64,000 nucleotides of DNA from CAYREX01 sp964423505 (GTDB taxonomy: Bacteria; Fermentibacterota; Fermentibacteria; Fermentibacterales; JCC-6): assembly GCA_964423505.1 (NCBI GenBank), contig CAYREX010000003.1, positions 1 to 64,000 of the forward strand, read 5' to 3'. A program made the position numbers and the translations under genes. The notes beneath the pieces were generated by a model. It worked only from the letters and a program-made list of their open reading frames with translations, did no database searches and was not told the DNA's origin. Below, in pieces: positions 43,367 through 51,395 of this stretch (the stretch's first letter is position 1; every line of letters starts with the position of its first letter).

Positions 43367-44131
43367 ATGGAGGGGGTATCAGCCGGATACGGCTCGAGGA
43401 CTGTCCTCTCCGGCGTCTCCCTGGCAGTCCCGCCGGGTACGGTCCACGGTCTCATAGGGCCGAACGGCGCCGGCAAGAGCACGCTCCTCCGCACCATCCC
43501 CGACCTGGGCGTGGACAGCACCGGCAGGATAGAGCTCTGCGGAAGGGACAACGCCACCCTCGGCAGGCTGGAGCGGGCCAGGCTGGTCTCCTACCTGCCG
43601 CAGGACCACGACCACTCCTCCAGGCTGACCGCCGCGGAGACGGTGTTGCTGGGCCGGCATCCCTACAGGGGCCGGCGATGGTCCGAGTCGTACGAGGACG
43701 AGCGCGTGGCGGAGCGCTGCATGAGGGAGACCGGCACCTGGGAGCTCCGTGGACGTCTCTTCTCGACGCTGTCCGGGGGGGAGCGCAAGATGGTTCTGCT
43801 GGCGGCGGCCCTGGCCCAGGAGCCGTCCCTGCTCGTGCTCGACGAGCCGGGGACCTCCCTGGACTTCAGGCACCGGCTGATCGTCTGGACCCTGCTCCGA
43901 AGGCTGGCCCGGGGCGGCATCGGGGTCCTGGTGAGCACCCACGAGGTATCGGTGGCAGGGCGATTCATGGACAGGATCACGGTACTGGCGGATGGTGGCG
44001 TGACCGCCTCGGGCTCCGGGGCCGAGGTGCTGACCGAGGAGGTCCTCTCCCGCTCGTTCCGGGTAAGGATGAGCGTCTGCCGCTGCCCCTCCTCCGGTGC
44101 CCTGGCCGTCGTGCCGGAGGAGCCGCTGTAG
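43367..44131 (+). CDS. B12/siderophore-type ABC importer ATPase
   Basis: A FecE/BtuD-like ATPase of at least 254 residues. Walker A is GPNGAGKST, the Q-loop region YLPQDHDHSSRLTAAETVLL, the signature LSGGERKMVLLAAALAQ, Walker B LLVLDEPGTSLD and the H-loop STHEVS. The family N-terminus (PVLRMEGVSAGYG) extends upstream of the ATG at 43367; a CTG at 43343, overlapping the previous stop and following GGAGG, would include it. It pairs with the permease downstream. Confidence 0.9.
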   Translation: MEGVSAGYGSRTVLSGVSLAVPPGTVHGLIGPNGAGKSTLLRTIPDLGVDSTGRIELCGRDNATLGRLERARLVSYLPQDHDHSSRLTAAETVLLGRHPYRGRRWSESYEDERVAERCMRETGTWELRGRLFSTLSGGERKMVLLAAALAQEPSLLVLDEPGTSLDFRHRLIVWTLLRRLARGGIGVLVSTHEVSVAGRFMDRITVLADGGVTASGSGAEVLTEEVLSRSFRVRMSVCRCPSSGALAVVPEEPL

Positions 44132-44139
44132 CCCCCCGG

Positions 44140-45114
44140 CTGGGCAGGCGTCCCGGTCGGGCGCTATGGCTGGGTCTGCTGCTGCTGGTCGCGGCGGCGT
44201 CGGCGCTCTCCCTCCTGACCGGCCCGCTCGGGGTGCGGAGCGGCTGGGTCCTGGCGGAGCTGAGGCTCCCCCGGCTGGTCATGGCCCTCCTCTCCGGGGC
44301 GGGTCTGGCCGTCTCCGGCTGCGTGCTGCAGGCCCTGCTCCGCAACGACCTGGCCACGCCCTACACCCTGGGCATCTCCGCCGGGGCGGCCCTCACCGCC
44401 GGGACCGTGATAGTCACGGGGGTCGTGGTGCCGGCGATGGGCATGGTCCTGGCGGGGACCGCCGGCTCGCTGGCCGCGGTGCTGGCTGTCTATCTGCTGG
44501 CCGGCCTGGGCGGACGGGGGAGGTCCGGGACCTCGATACTCCTGGCCGGGGTGACCATGAACCTGGTCGGGGCCTCCGTGCTCCTCCTGATGGAGTACCT
44601 GGCGGACGCGACCAGGGTCATGGAGATAGTCAGGTGGATGATGGGGGACCTCTCCGTTGTCGGATGGAGCGAGCCGCTCTTCCTGCTGCCGCTGGTGGCC
44701 GCAGCGGCCGCGTTCTCCGTCTCGAGGGGGGCGATACTCAACCAGCTGGCCCTGGGAGAGGACCTGGCAGCCTCCCGTGGCGTCCCCGTGACCCGGGAGC
44801 GGAGGCTGCTCCTGGCATCCGCAGCCGTGCTGGCCGGCGCCGTTGTCGGGGTGATAGGACCCGTGGGCTTCGTCGGCCTTATCGTGCCTCACGCCATGAG
44901 GAGGCTGGCGGGAGAGGACTACAGGGTTCTGCTGCCGGCCTCGGCGCTTGGCGGGGCGCTCCTCATGACCCTGGCCGACGCCCTCTCCAGGATGGTGCTG
45001 TCTCCGGCGGAGCTGCCGGTGGGCGTGGTGACCGCACTTACCGGAGGGCCGTTCTTCCTGGTGCTTCTTCTGGGCTCCGGAGGTCCCGGTGGCTCGGGAG
45101 GCCGGGGGAGCTAG
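44140..45114 (+). CDS. FecCD/BtuC-family ABC importer permease
   Basis: About 324 residues with roughly nine or ten membrane helices. Family motifs are RLPRLVMALLSGAGLAVSGC, LLRNDLATPYTLGISAGAAL, the coupling segment LGEDLAASRGV and GPVGFVGLIVPHAMRRLAG. The first helix (LWLGLLLLVAAASALSLL) lies upstream of any ATG, GTG or TTG in frame. The best remaining starts are CTG 44140 or a non-standard codon near 44128, so the exact start is uncertain; the first standard start is ATG 44281, inside conserved sequence. It overlaps the convergent PpiD-like gene by 4 bases. Confidence 0.85.
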   Translation: MGRRPGRALWLGLLLLVAAASALSLLTGPLGVRSGWVLAELRLPRLVMALLSGAGLAVSGCVLQALLRNDLATPYTLGISAGAALTAGTVIVTGVVVPAMGMVLAGTAGSLAAVLAVYLLAGLGGRGRSGTSILLAGVTMNLVGASVLLLMEYLADATRVMEIVRWMMGDLSVVGWSEPLFLLPLVAAAAAFSVSRGAILNQLALGEDLAASRGVPVTRERRLLLASAAVLAGAVVGVIGPVGFVGLIVPHAMRRLAGEDYRVLLPASALGGALLMTLADALSRMVLSPAELPVGVVTALTGGPFFLVLLLGSGGPGGSGGRGS

Positions 45115-46979
45115 TCGGTCTCCGTCTCCTCCTGCTCCTCCAGGGCGGAGAGGGAGTCCTCCACGGCCTCGGCGTAGTCCTGCCACTCCTCCCTCAGGTC
45201 GCGCACCTCCGCGCTCTCCCTCAGTGCCGAGAGGAGGGCGCTCCTGGCGTACTGCTCCCGTCCGGTCTCGGTCGCCGCGTAGGCCATGCTGCGAAGGGTG
45301 GGGTTGTCGGCGGGAGCCTGCCGCGAGGTTATCTCGGCCAGGACGCATCCGGAGCGGATCACGAACGGGCCGACCACCTGCAGCTCCGGTGCTGTGAGCG
45401 CGACATAGGCGAACTCCTCCGAGGAGAGGAGGCCGGTCGGCGGGTCGGCATCGACGGCGGCCGAGGATCTGACCTGGGAGGCGGTGAATGACGGGGTTGT
45501 CTCGACGGCGAGCGTCTCCTGCTCGGCCCATGCCCAGAGGCTGACGCCGCTCCTCTCCATATCCTCGAGCGCGGAGGTGGCCATCTCCAGGGCCTCCTCC
45601 CGTATGCGGGCGGAGCGGACGGCCTGCAGCAGCTCCCCGGTCTCCATGGCCTCCTCGTACGAGAGCGTGTCGGCCGGCATGAACTCGAGGCGCCTCATGA
45701 CGGTCAGGGCCGGGTATCCTCCCCTGTACTGGGGGTGGTAGAAGACCGGACCGGTGTCGTCCGACCAGAGGGTATCGGTGGCGAAGGCCTTCATGGCCCT
45801 GGTCACGTCGCCGGTCACCGGCGTAGCCGAGTCTATCATCATCTCGCCGAAGGAGACCAGCTGCAGGGTGTCCGGCACCTCCGGGACCGTGGCGGCGAGC
45901 ATTCCCTCCATGGAGTCCTGCATGTCCCACAGAGTGCTCCTGACCGTTCCGTAGCCGGGCAGGACGGGGGCCTCCCAGAGACGGAGGTAGAGCGTGTCGG
46001 CTGCCGATGCGGTGTCGACTCCCTGCGGGCGGTGCACGGAGTCGGTGAGGATGACGTGGTAGGCCTCTATGGAGGGGTTCATGCCCGAGGGGGCGGCGAA
46101 GGGCATCGTCCTCTCCCCGACGGTCAGCTCCAGCCCCGGACCGAAGTAGTCCTCCAGCTGTCCCCTGGTGACCGCCGCCAGCTCGCCGGCAGTGGCGAAC
46201 GAGAGGGAGTCTGCCGTCGCCCTGGCCTCCTCCGCGTCCTCCTCGTCCGGGGTCACCAGCACGGTGACGTAGCGGAGCAGAGAGCCGGTCTGCCTGTAGA
46301 ACTCCCCGGTGTTCTGCTCGTAGTATGCCAGCAGCTCCCCCTCCTCCGGCAGGGGGACCTGCGGGGAGAAGGTGACGTACCTGGCGGTCATGGTGCCACG
46401 GGAGTCCATCAGGCTGAAGGAGACCTCCTCGCCGGAGGCCATGGTCAGCAGGCCGACCGCCAGCGGGTAGCGCATGGCGGATGCCGACTGGTAGGACTGG
46501 ACCAGGTACTGCTGGTACAGCCCGGGCTGCTCCGAGCGGAGACGGTCGACGTACTCCTCCGGGTCTACGCCCTCGCCCTGGAGACCGACCTGGGCCTCGA
46601 GGAGGGCCTCGGCCTGCTCGGGTGTCAGGCTCCCCCATCCCCTCTCCGAGAGGTAGCTCTCCTCCAGGCGGCCGGCTATCATCCCCCGGAAGGCCTCCTC
46701 CCGGACCCTCTCTCCCAGGAGCATCATGGCCGCCTCGGGGTCGGGGTGGCCGGTGGCCTCCAGCTCGTTCCTGTAGCTGCGGTTGTAGGCCTGCAGGGTC
46801 TCCGAGTACTCGGCGGGGAGGATCTCCTTGCCGTCGACCACCGCGACCGGTCTGCGGTAGGGGTCGGCCGAGGGGCCGCTGCCGGCGTCCATGCCCCACT
46901 GCAGGAAGACCAGGGCCACGAATATGACAATGGTGATGATGAGGAATATCTTAGCGTTGTCTCGGAGCCATGTGAGCAT
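45111..46979 (-). CDS. PpiD/SurA-like periplasmic folding protein
   Basis: A 622-residue protein with a short cytoplasmic tail, one membrane helix (IFLIITIVIFVALVFLQWGM) and a SurA_N-like helical region (VVDGKEILPAEYSETLQAYN, FRGMIAGRLEESYLSERGW). A weak parvulin-like region (YVTVLVTPDEEDAEEARATA) lies in the middle. It resembles PpiD, an inner-membrane chaperone for proteins leaving the Sec channel. Prolyl isomerase residues are not obvious, so it may be a pure chaperone. The start at 46979 (MLTWLRDNAK) follows GGGAGA; an earlier Met at 47054 is unsupported. Confidence 0.78.
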   Translation of the reverse strand: MLTWLRDNAKIFLIITIVIFVALVFLQWGMDAGSGPSADPYRRPVAVVDGKEILPAEYSETLQAYNRSYRNELEATGHPDPEAAMMLLGERVREEAFRGMIAGRLEESYLSERGWGSLTPEQAEALLEAQVGLQGEGVDPEEYVDRLRSEQPGLYQQYLVQSYQSASAMRYPLAVGLLTMASGEEVSFSLMDSRGTMTARYVTFSPQVPLPEEGELLAYYEQNTGEFYRQTGSLLRYVTVLVTPDEEDAEEARATADSLSFATAGELAAVTRGQLEDYFGPGLELTVGERTMPFAAPSGMNPSIEAYHVILTDSVHRPQGVDTASAADTLYLRLWEAPVLPGYGTVRSTLWDMQDSMEGMLAATVPEVPDTLQLVSFGEMMIDSATPVTGDVTRAMKAFATDTLWSDDTGPVFYHPQYRGGYPALTVMRRLEFMPADTLSYEEAMETGELLQAVRSARIREEALEMATSALEDMERSGVSLWAWAEQETLAVETTPSFTASQVRSSAAVDADPPTGLLSSEEFAYVALTAPELQVVGPFVIRSGCVLAEITSRQAPADNPTLRSMAYAATETGREQYARSALLSALRESAEVRDLREEWQDYAEAVEDSLSALEEQEETETD

Positions 46980-47065
46980 TTTCGTCTCCCGCGTGCTTCG
47001 GGAAGTTCGTCTCGTACAGGCAGCAACAATACTCCCGGGGCCGGGAGGCATCAAGAGCGAACGGG

Positions 47066-48073
47066 GTGACTCCGGTGAAGGTAAGGGACTTCCGGGAGAT
47101 GAGCTCCCTCCTCTCCTCCGCGGGGCCCGGCGACTGCGGCCTAGTCTGCGGTCCCGAGCCCTACCAGGCCCTCCGCCTGGAGCGGGTTGCCGTTACCAGG
47201 TTCAGGGAGGGGCTCGGATTCGAGGTGGTCCGCATGGAAGGCGGCTCCATGTCGGAGGGGGACGTCAGCAGGACGCTCATGGAGAGCTCGATGTTCTCCA
47301 CCGGGAAGCTGCTCCTGGTCAGGGAGGCCCACGGGATGGGGAAGAAACCGCTGGAGGAGGTCCGGGAGGCCGCCGCCTCCGGCCTGCACGGCGGGGGCAT
47401 GCTCCTGTTCTCCCCGAGGAAGCCGGGAGAGTCGGCGGCCGTCAGGAAGCTCTCGGCCGACATGCCGGCCTACATATGCTACGAGCCCTTCCCCCGTGCG
47501 ATGGCCGGCTGGGCCAGGAGGCTGGCGGAGGAGGAGGGGGTGACCCTCTCCGGAGAGGCGGCGCACGCCCTGGGCGACTACTCCGGCAGGAGCCTGGTCC
47601 GCATGGCGGACGCCCTCTCCAGGCTCTCCCTCTACCACGGGGAGGGTACCCGGATAGACGGAGCCGGTGTCATGGAGGTCCTCGCCGGCAGGGACAGACC
47701 GAACGTCTTCCAGCTGGGCGACGCCCTGTTCGGCGGGAGCAGGGGGGAGGCGCTGGCGCTGCTCAGGGCTCTCCTCCGGGACGGCGAGTCACCGGTGGCG
47801 ATGAACGCCTACCTGTTCGCACAGTGGAGCAGGGGGATGAGAGCAAGGGACGTGCTGGACGCCGGAGGGGACAAGCGGGAGGTGGCGAGGGCCACCGGCT
47901 CCTCCTATCCCATGCTGGAGCGACTCATGCGGACATGCAGGGGGCCGGCCTGGGACAGACCGCTGGCGGCGGTCAGGGCCTTCTCCCGGACGGACGAGAG
48001 CCTGAAGTCCGGCGGAGAGCCGTTCACGTCGCTGGCGCGGCTGGTCTTTGCCTTGACAAGCAGCCTGGCATAA
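47066..48073 (+). CDS. holA: DNA polymerase III subunit delta
   Basis: A 335-residue clamp-loader subunit. The N-terminal domain starts with LVCGPEPYQALRLERVAV and shows the weak P-loop-like pattern of HolA. The central part (GMLLFSPRKPGESAAVRKLS, EPFPRAMAGWARRLAEEEGV) and the C-terminal collar (DRPNVFQLGDALFGGSRGEA, ALLRALLRDGE) follow the family. Delta opens the beta clamp. The start is GTG 47066 or GTG 47075. It is divergent from the PpiD-like gene. Confidence 0.9.
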   Translation: MTPVKVRDFREMSSLLSSAGPGDCGLVCGPEPYQALRLERVAVTRFREGLGFEVVRMEGGSMSEGDVSRTLMESSMFSTGKLLLVREAHGMGKKPLEEVREAAASGLHGGGMLLFSPRKPGESAAVRKLSADMPAYICYEPFPRAMAGWARRLAEEEGVTLSGEAAHALGDYSGRSLVRMADALSRLSLYHGEGTRIDGAGVMEVLAGRDRPNVFQLGDALFGGSRGEALALLRALLRDGESPVAMNAYLFAQWSRGMRARDVLDAGGDKREVARATGSSYPMLERLMRTCRGPAWDRPLAAVRAFSRTDESLKSGGEPFTSLARLVFALTSSLA

Positions 48074-48081
48074 ATGACAAT
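48053..48081 (+). promoter_or_regulatory. putative sigma-70 promoter in the holA 3' end
   Basis: TTGACA (48053-48058), a 17-base spacer and GACAAT (48076-48081) precede the coiled-coil zinc-ribbon gene at 48141, giving a leader of about 53 bases ending in AGGAGGAG. Confidence 0.5.
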
Positions 48082-48140
48082 TGGCCCTGAAGGTGAATCC
48101 GAACCACGTCGGAAGCGGTGGTCGATCCTAGGAGGAGAGC

Positions 48141-48881
48141 ATGGCAGAGGTCCTTGAGAAGCAGGTTCTTGATCTCCTTGGGCTCAGGGAGGAGCTCGTC
48201 CGTCGTCTCACTTCTCTGGAGGAGATGAAGACCCAGACCAACGAGCGGGTCTACTGGAGGATCCGGGAGGACTACAGCGCTCAGCTCCAGGACGTCCTAG
48301 AGCAGATCAACCAGCAGAGGGGCTCCCTCGAGAGCAAGGCCCGCGAGCTGGCCGAGCAGATAAGCGACAGGGAGAGCACCCACCAGCAGCAGGCCGACAA
48401 GGTCGACGAGCTCCGCATCAGGGCCGACCTGGGCGAGTTCGACAAGGGCAACGAGGAGTACAAGAAGGAGCTCAGCGAGGCGGAGTCGAGCCGCGACAGG
48501 ACCGCCGGACAGCTGAACAAGCTGAAGAAGGAGCTAGAGGACCTCAACGGCGTGCTCAAGGACGTCGACGAGGCCACCGCCGCCGGCGTGCCCGGCGGAC
48601 CCCCCACCAGGCCGGCCGAGGCTGCCATGGAGGAGCCCGAGGTCGGGGAGGAGGTCCTCGAGGAGGTCGGCCAGGAGGAGATAGAGGAGATAGAGGAGCT
48701 CGATCTGGAGGAGGACGAGCTCGAGGAGATATCGGAGACGGAGGAGAACAAGTGCCCGAGCTGCGGGCACGTGAACCCTCCGCACCTGGTCGTCTGCGAG
48801 GAGTGCAACGCGGAGCTCGAGGACCTGGGGCAGGACCTCGACGACGAGTTCGACTTCGACGACGTGGACGTCGACCTCTAG
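48141..48881 (+). CDS. coiled-coil protein with C-terminal C4 zinc ribbon
   Basis: A 246-residue cytoplasmic protein. Residues 1-145 form a long coiled coil (Leu/Glu/Gln heptads). A Pro/Gly hinge and a very acidic stretch (about 165-205, rich in Glu and Asp) follow, then a zinc ribbon CPSCGHVNPPHLVVCEECNA and an Asp-rich tail. The layout is like the CT398/zf-RING_7 family of coiled-coil zinc-ribbon proteins, but the ribbon sequence differs. Function is unknown. A strong GGAGGAG and its own promoter suggest good expression. Confidence 0.75.
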   Translation: MAEVLEKQVLDLLGLREELVRRLTSLEEMKTQTNERVYWRIREDYSAQLQDVLEQINQQRGSLESKARELAEQISDRESTHQQQADKVDELRIRADLGEFDKGNEEYKKELSEAESSRDRTAGQLNKLKKELEDLNGVLKDVDEATAAGVPGGPPTRPAEAAMEEPEVGEEVLEEVGQEEIEEIEELDLEEDELEEISETEENKCPSCGHVNPPHLVVCEECNAELEDLGQDLDDEFDFDDVDVDL

Positions 48882-48903
48882 GGCAGAGAGACCGCCGCTT
48901 TCC

Positions 48904-48935
48904 GGGGGCCGGCGCCCGAGCGGGCGCCGGCCCCC
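48904..48935. terminator. bidirectional intrinsic terminator
   Basis: A 14-base-pair perfect GC stem, GGGGGCCGGCGCCC with GGGCGCCGGCCCCC, has a 4-base loop. It lies between the convergent coiled-coil gene and asd. There is no long T tract on either side. Confidence 0.75.
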
Positions 48936-48941
48936 TCCGCG

Positions 48942-49934
48942 TTACCCCGCGCTGCCCGGTCCCGGAAGCAGCTCCGCTATCTGGACGGCGTTGAGCGCCG
49001 CACCCTTCCTGACGTTGTCCGCCAGGACCCAGAGCTGGACCGCGGAAGGGTCACCCGGATGGACCCTGAGGCGCTCCACGAACACCTCGTCGCTCCCCTC
49101 CACGTCCCTTGGCGTGAGACCGGAGCATGTGAGGGAGAGGCCGGGCGCGGACTCGAGAGCCGACCGGACGCCGGCCCGGTCGACGGCGCCGCGGAAACGG
49201 ACTGTGACCGCCTCGGTGTGACCGACGGCCACCGGCACCCTGGCAGTGGCCGCGTAGACCCTGATGTCCCGGGAGAGTATCCTGGGGACCTCCCGCATGA
49301 GCTTCAGCTCCTCGGTGCAGTATCCGTCAGGGTCCGGCTCGCCGATGCGCGTCACGACGTTCCTGTGGTAGTGCGGCCGTCCGACCTCCGGCATGCCCGC
49401 CTCCTGGGCTGCCAGCTCGCGAAGCGCCGCACCGCCCGCGCCCGACATGGACTGGTAGGTGGCCACGTGTACCGACTCCACCTCGCCCAGTTGCATAAGC
49501 GGGGCCAGGACCAGGACCAGCTGTATAGTGGAGCAGTTCGGGTTGGCCACGAGTCCCGGGCCCCTGGAGAGGAGCCCGCCGTTCACCTCCGGTACAACCA
49601 GCGGCACGCTCTCCTCCATGCGGTAGGCGGAGGAGTTGTCGACTACCGTGGCTCCCTTCTCCAGGCACATCGGGACCCACTGCCTGGCGACCTCCGCTGA
49701 GGTCGCCCCGAGCAGCAGCATTCCCTTGCGGACCGCCTCCTCCGATATTATTTGAACGGGGTGCTCGATGCCTCGGAAGCGAACCTTCTTGCCGACCGAT
49801 CCCTTGGAGGCGAACGCGTGGAACTCGCCGACAGGAAAGCCTCGCTCTGCGAGCACATCCATCATGGCGCGGCCCACCAGCCCGGTGGCCCCGACCACAC
49901 CTACGGAGCGATTGGCGTCTCCTCCGGAAGACAT
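48942..49934 (-). CDS. asd: aspartate-semialdehyde dehydrogenase
   Basis: A 330-residue enzyme that reduces aspartyl phosphate to aspartate semialdehyde for lysine/diaminopimelate, threonine and methionine synthesis. The NADP-binding GVVGATGLVGRAM, the VVDNSSAYRM segment, catalytic Cys in NPNCSTIQ and catalytic His in RVPVAVGHTEAV are clear. Length is typical. Its start (49934) lies only a few bases from the start of the divergent lytic transglycosylase, so their promoters must overlap the coding sequences. Confidence 0.96.
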   Translation of the reverse strand: MSSGGDANRSVGVVGATGLVGRAMMDVLAERGFPVGEFHAFASKGSVGKKVRFRGIEHPVQIISEEAVRKGMLLLGATSAEVARQWVPMCLEKGATVVDNSSAYRMEESVPLVVPEVNGGLLSRGPGLVANPNCSTIQLVLVLAPLMQLGEVESVHVATYQSMSGAGGAALRELAAQEAGMPEVGRPHYHRNVVTRIGEPDPDGYCTEELKLMREVPRILSRDIRVYAATARVPVAVGHTEAVTVRFRGAVDRAGVRSALESAPGLSLTCSGLTPRDVEGSDEVFVERLRVHPGDPSAVQLWVLADNVRKGAALNAVQIAELLPGPGSAG

Positions 49935-49943
49935 GTGCGTAAG

Positions 49944-51386
49944 ATGCTATCGGCGGTCCTCTGGTCAAGCCTGGCCATGCTCTCGTGCTCGGGCGCCAGG
50001 GTCGTCACCACTGACGCCGGAGCCGGCGCGGAGGGTGGGGGCGGAGCCCCTCCGGCCATGGCCGAGAGGCTGACCCTGCCGGTGCTCGGCGGAGAGGGGC
50101 ATCCCGGGACCGGATCCGGGCTCGTCCGGGAGGAGCTGGCCGCGATGAGCGACGTCGGGTACAGCGAGGAGCACTTCCCGGGCGACGACCAGGTGAGGGG
50201 GCTGGTCGAATCGGTCCTGAGGACCGAGGGGCTCCCCACCGAGCTGGCCGCCCTGGTCTGGATAGAGAGCGACTACCATGTCGGCTGCTACTCCAGGATG
50301 GGCGCCGCGGGGCCCTGGCAGCTCATGCGGGAGACCGGCGACTACCTGGGGCTCAGGATAGACTCCGAGGTGGACCAGAGGTACGGCTGGGTCACCTCGA
50401 CCAGGGCCGCGGCCAGGTACCTGAGGCAGCTCGAGGGCATGTTCGGGGACTGGTCGCTGGCCATCGCCGCCTACAACTGCGGCCCCGGCAGGGTGCAGAG
50501 CGGCATGGCGGCAGGCGGCCGGACCTTCGGGGAGATCGACCTGCCCGGAGAGACCGATGCGTTCGTGCCCAGGTTCGCCAGCGCAGTCTCCGCGTACCGG
50601 CGGCTGGACGAGCCGGCATCCGGCCTGGCGGTGGCATGGGTCCCGCCCGGGCTGGACCTGAGGCTGCTAGGAGCCGACCCGGGCATAGACATCGACACGC
50701 TCATGTCCCTGAACAGGGAGTATCTCCGCGAACGGACGCCCACCGACGGCGAGGCCTGGCAGGTGGTCGTCCCCAGGCGGTGGGCCGTGCCGGTCATGCG
50801 CTCCGCCTGGAACATGACCGACAGGCAGGGCTACACAGTGCGCGAGGGTGATACCTGGTCGTCCCTGGCGGAGGCCTTCGGGGTCGACGGGGACCTGCTC
50901 GCCGGCTGCAACCCGGGCGGCTCCCTATCGCCCGGAAGGGTCCTGACGCTGCCGGAGAGCACCCGCCCCCCGATCAACGCCGGGACCTCAGCCGACCCGG
51001 GCTACTTCGACTACACGGTCCGCATGGGTGACACCATGGGAGGCATCGCCGCCGGGGTCGGGGTCAGCTCCCGCGAGGTGGCCGAGTGGAACGACATGTC
51101 CCCGGACGACACGATATACCCCGGCGACGTGCTGAGGCTCAGGCATCCTTCCTCCACCCCGGAGACTGAAGCCGATACGGAGACCTCCGGCGAGCCGGAC
51201 GGCTCCTTCGACGAGGCCGATGTCGTGACCGGGGGCGGGAGGGTCGAGCATACCGTCCTGGAGGGCGACACCCTCTGGGACCTTGCGGTGACTTACGATG
51301 TACCCCTGGAACAGATACTGTTCCTGAACTCCCTCGAGGACGATAACCTGTCCATAGGCCAGGTGCTCCTCATAAGGCCCGAGTAG
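49944..51386 (+). CDS. mltD: MltD-like lytic transglycosylase with three LysM domains
   Basis: A 480-residue exported protein. The signal MLSAVLWSSLAMLSC may carry a lipid-modified Cys. The SLT domain has the catalytic Glu in WIESDYH and AAGPWQLMRETGDYLGLRID, AIAAYNCGPGRV. Three LysM peptidoglycan-binding domains follow: from YTVREGDTWSSLA, from YTVRMGDTMGGIA and from HTVLEGDTLWDLA. It cuts glycan strands with 1,6-anhydro products. The start is ATG 49944, or GTG 49935 next to the divergent asd start. Confidence 0.92.
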   Translation: MLSAVLWSSLAMLSCSGARVVTTDAGAGAEGGGGAPPAMAERLTLPVLGGEGHPGTGSGLVREELAAMSDVGYSEEHFPGDDQVRGLVESVLRTEGLPTELAALVWIESDYHVGCYSRMGAAGPWQLMRETGDYLGLRIDSEVDQRYGWVTSTRAAARYLRQLEGMFGDWSLAIAAYNCGPGRVQSGMAAGGRTFGEIDLPGETDAFVPRFASAVSAYRRLDEPASGLAVAWVPPGLDLRLLGADPGIDIDTLMSLNREYLRERTPTDGEAWQVVVPRRWAVPVMRSAWNMTDRQGYTVREGDTWSSLAEAFGVDGDLLAGCNPGGSLSPGRVLTLPESTRPPINAGTSADPGYFDYTVRMGDTMGGIAAGVGVSSREVAEWNDMSPDDTIYPGDVLRLRHPSSTPETEADTETSGEPDGSFDEADVVTGGGRVEHTVLEGDTLWDLAVTYDVPLEQILFLNSLEDDNLSIGQVLLIRPE

Positions 51387-51395
51387 GGAGGCTGC

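Noticed and set aside
44164..46899. A 911-codon minus-strand frame overlapping the PpiD-like gene and the permease.
   Set aside because: It lies in another frame than the PpiD-like protein and shows no conserved motif.
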